The notes under the pieces were generated by a model, which searched no databases, had not been told where the DNA came from, and saw nothing but the letters and a program-made list of their open reading frames with translations. Made by a program: the position numbers and the translations under genes. DNA of 7,975 bases from Oxalobacteraceae bacterium (lineage in GTDB: Bacteria; Pseudomonadota; Gammaproteobacteria; Burkholderiales; Burkholderiaceae_D): the NCBI GenBank assembly GCA_003537575.1, contig DPRS01000029.1, positions 180,722-188,696 of the forward strand, read 5' to 3'. Positions within the stretch are counted from its first letter, which is position 1; every line of letters starts with the position of its first letter. This document shows, one piece after another, positions 5,805-7,975 of this stretch.

Positions 5805-7975
5805 CTAACTCGCCGATGCCGGCTGCGCCGCCGTCTGCGGCCTTTTGACGCGGAACCAGGCGGCATACAGCGCCGGCAGGAACAGCAGGGTCAGCGCGGT
5901 GGCGATGATCAGGCCGCCCATGATGGCCACCGCCATCGGCCCCCAGAACACCGAGCGCGACAGCGGGATCATCGCCAGCACCGCCGCCGCCGCAGTGAGG
6001 ATGATCGGCCGGAAGCGCCGTACCGCCGATTCGACGATGGCGTTCCAGGGCGGACTGCCGGCGGCGATATCGTGCTCGATCTGATCGATCAGGATCACGG
6101 AATTGCGGATGATCATGCCGAACAGCGCAATCACGCCCAGTTGCGCGACGAAACCGAAAGGCCGCTGCAGCAGCAGCAAGGCCAGCGCCGCGCCCGCAAC
6201 GCCGAGCGGCCCCGTCAGGAACACCAGCAAGGAGCGCGAGAAGCTGTGCAGCTGCAGCATCAGCAGCGTGAAGATGATGAATATCACCAGCGGCACATTG
6301 GCGGCGATCGACTCCTGCGCCTTGCCGCTGTCGGCGGCGGCGCCGGCCAGCTCGATGAAATAACCGGCAGGCAAATCCGCCCGCAAGGCCGCCAGCTGCG
6401 GCTCGATCTGGCTCGACACTGTCGGCCCCTGAATGCCGTCGACCACGTCGGACTGCACCGTCACCGCCCATTCCCTGCCCTCGCGCCAGACGACGCCTGG
6501 TTCCCACACAAAATGCGCGCGCGCCAGCTGCGACAGCGGCACGGTCCTGCCACCGGCCGTCTGCAGGTTGGCTTCGTTGAAGGCACTGATGGTAGCGCGT
6601 TCCTCGACCGGCTGACGGGCGACGATATCGATCAGCTTGTCATTCTCGCGGAACTGGCCGATGGTGCTGCCGGAGAGAATCGTATTGGCGGCGCGCATCA
6701 CCGTCTGCGAACTGACGCCGAGCGCGCGCATGCGGTCCTGGTCGAGGTCCAGGCGCAAGACCTTGACCGCTTCGTTCCAGTTGTCGTTGACGCCGACGGT
6801 GTTCGGATTGGCGCGCATGATTTCCTTGACCTGGTCAGCGATGGCGCGCACTTTGGCCACCTCGTCGCCGCTGACGCGAAACTGCACCGGATAAGGCACC
6901 GGCGGGCCGTTCGGCAGCAGCTTGACGCGACCGCGCACTTCGGGAAAATCCTCCTTGAAGGCGGCAACGATCTTGTCCCGTAAGGCCGCGCGGGTGGCTA
7001 GGTCGTGCGGCAGGACCACGAATTGCGACACGTTCGTTTGCGGGAAAATCTGGTCGAGCGGCAGATAGAAACGCGGGCTGCCGGTGCCGACGTAGGCAGT
7101 GACGCTCCTGACGCCTTCCTGGCGTAGCAGGAAAGCCTCGAACTTCTTCGCCTGCGCCTCGGTGGCCTGGAAGGACGACCCTTCCGGCAGCCACAACTCG
7201 ACCAGCAATTCCGGCCGGCTGGAATCCGGGAAGAACTGCTGCTCGATGAAGCGGAAACCGAACACGCCAAGAGCAAACACTCCCAAGGTCAGCACGATGG
7301 TGGTCTTGCGCCACTCCACGCACCAGTTCACCACGGCGCGAAAACGCGCGTAGAAAGGCGTATCGAACAATTCATGGTGGCCGTCGGCGCCTGCCGCCGG
7401 CTTCACCTTCAGCAGGACGTAGCCGATGTAAGGCGTAAACAGCACGGCGACAAACCAGGAAATCAGCAGCGCCAGCGCATTCACCGAAAACATCGAAAAG
7501 GTGTACTCGCCCGCCGCCGATTTGGCCAGGCCGATCGGCAAAAAGCCGGCGGCGGTGATCAGGGTCCCGGTCAACATCGGCATCGCCGTCGAGGTATAGG
7601 CGAAGGTCGCGGCATCGAAACGGGACAAGCCCTCTTCCATCTTGCGCACCATCATTTCCACCGCGATGATGGCATCATCCACCAGCAAGCCGAGAGCGAT
7701 GATTAGGGCGCCCAGGGAAATCTTGTGCAGGTCGATGCCGAATATCTGCATGAACAGGAAAGTCACCGCCAGCACCAGCGGGATGGTCAGCGCCACCACC
7801 AGGCCGGGGCGTACGTCCAGGCGCAAGGGCCGGGTATGCAGGCCGAGCGCGACGAAACTGACCGCCAGCACGATCAGCACCGCTTCGGTCAGCACTTTCA
7901 GGAATTCATTCACCGACGAAGCGACGATTTCCGGCTGGTTCGACACGCGTTCCAGCTCGATGCCGACCGGCAGCT
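5805..7975 (-). CDS. RND-family efflux transporter permease, C-terminal 722 residues (5' end off window)
   Basis: This is the inner-membrane proton-driven pump subunit of a tripartite efflux system (AcrB/HAE-like superfamily). The frame is open to the right edge, starting with LPVGIELER, which aligns just before transmembrane segment 2. About 300 residues of a usual ~1030 are missing. Hydrophobic segments fit TM2-TM7, then a periplasmic porter domain (about residues 250-555 of the fragment), then TM8-TM12. Proton-relay residues are visible: the acidic pair D99/D100 in LLVDDAI (TM4), R653 and T660 in RRFRPIILT (TM11), equivalent to AcrB Arg971 and Thr978. At the AcrB Lys940 position (TM10) there is R623, in IIRNSVILID. 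The C-terminus is short and ends in ASAS. The acidic pair and porter domain argue against a SecD/MMPL protein. Substrate and subfamily cannot be told from the fragment. A periplasmic adaptor gene would be expected beyond the right edge. Confidence 0.95.
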   Translation of the reverse strand, partial: LPVGIELERVSNQPEIVASSVNEFLKVLTEAVLIVLAVSFVALGLHTRPLRLDVRPGLVVALTIPLVLAVTFLFMQIFGIDLHKISLGALIIALGLLVDDAIIAVEMMVRKMEEGLSRFDAATFAYTSTAMPMLTGTLITAAGFLPIGLAKSAAGEYTFSMFSVNALALLISWFVAVLFTPYIGYVLLKVKPAAGADGHHELFDTPFYARFRAVVNWCVEWRKTTIVLTLGVFALGVFGFRFIEQQFFPDSSRPELLVELWLPEGSSFQATEAQAKKFEAFLLRQEGVRSVTAYVGTGSPRFYLPLDQIFPQTNVSQFVVLPHDLATRAALRDKIVAAFKEDFPEVRGRVKLLPNGPPVPYPVQFRVSGDEVAKVRAIADQVKEIMRANPNTVGVNDNWNEAVKVLRLDLDQDRMRALGVSSQTVMRAANTILSGSTIGQFRENDKLIDIVARQPVEERATISAFNEANLQTAGGRTVPLSQLARAHFVWEPGVVWREGREWAVTVQSDVVDGIQGPTVSSQIEPQLAALRADLPAGYFIELAGAAADSGKAQESIAANVPLVIFIIFTLLMLQLHSFSRSLLVFLTGPLGVAGAALALLLLQRPFGFVAQLGVIALFGMIIRNSVILIDQIEHDIAAGSPPWNAIVESAVRRFRPIILTAAAAVLAMIPLSRSVFWGPMAVAIMGGLIIATALTLLFLPALYAAWFRVKRPQTAAQPASAS

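Noticed and set aside
5581..6507. A 308-codon minus-strand open frame overlapping the efflux 3' end in another frame
   Set aside because: It is Arg/Ala/Gly-rich and out of frame with the clear RND protein. It is a by-product of high GC.
5670..6983. A 437-codon plus-strand open frame opposite the efflux gene
   Set aside because: Its composition is His/Arg/Gln-rich with no fold or family resemblance. The minus-strand RND protein fully explains the region.
7944..7946. GTG as the true start of the RND gene
   Set aside because: The frame continues upstream with family-like residues (LPVGIELER), and the protein would lack TM1 and half the porter domain. The gene is cut by the window edge, not short.
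1..7975. Mobile elements, CRISPR arrays, att sites or a novel accessory system
   Set aside because: I saw no transposase or integrase coding, no regularly spaced direct repeats, and no partial duplicate of the tRNA-Leu 3' end. The gene content is ordinary core genome plus one efflux gene.

Overview
The window looks like a chromosomal segment from a betaproteobacterium, most likely of the order Burkholderiales and perhaps Oxalobacteraceae. This rests on the GC-rich coding sequence, the sequence character of ClpX, ClpP and Lon, and the gene order tRNA-Leu / tig / clpP / clpX / lon. The genus is inference and was not tested by any search. Every gene found lies on the minus strand, so the biological reading order runs from high to low coordinates.

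From right to left: (1) 7975-5805 holds the C-terminal ~70% of an RND-type efflux permease whose N-terminus is off the window. (2) 5804-5570 is a 235-base spacer with three strong inverted repeats. One has an intrinsic-terminator layout on the plus strand and one on the minus strand. (3) 5569-5483 is tRNA-Leu with anticodon UAG and an encoded CCA end, only 30 bases before tig. (4) 5452-4103 is tig (trigger factor), followed after 34 bases by clpP (4068-3442). (5) 3441-3273 holds a strong intrinsic terminator, a second weak T-tract hairpin and a plausible sigma-70 promoter, then clpX (3272-2007). (6) 2006-1764 holds another intrinsic terminator, then the first 587 residues of lon (1763-1), which runs off the left edge before the protease domain.

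The central block is a protein quality-control cluster. Trigger factor meets nascent chains at the ribosome. ClpX unfolds tagged or damaged proteins and feeds them into the ClpP chamber. Lon is an independent ATP-dependent protease. Key catalytic and binding residues are intact in all of them, as far as the window shows. The hairpins suggest the cluster is split into at least three transcription units ([tRNA-Leu]-tig-clpP, clpX, lon), not one long operon.

I found no mobile element, CRISPR array or clearly novel gene system. The observations worth a second look are all in the spacers: the terminator pair between clpP and clpX, the plus-strand terminator with no recognised plus-strand gene ahead of it, the tRNA-tig junction, and a promoter-terminator arrangement ahead of lon.
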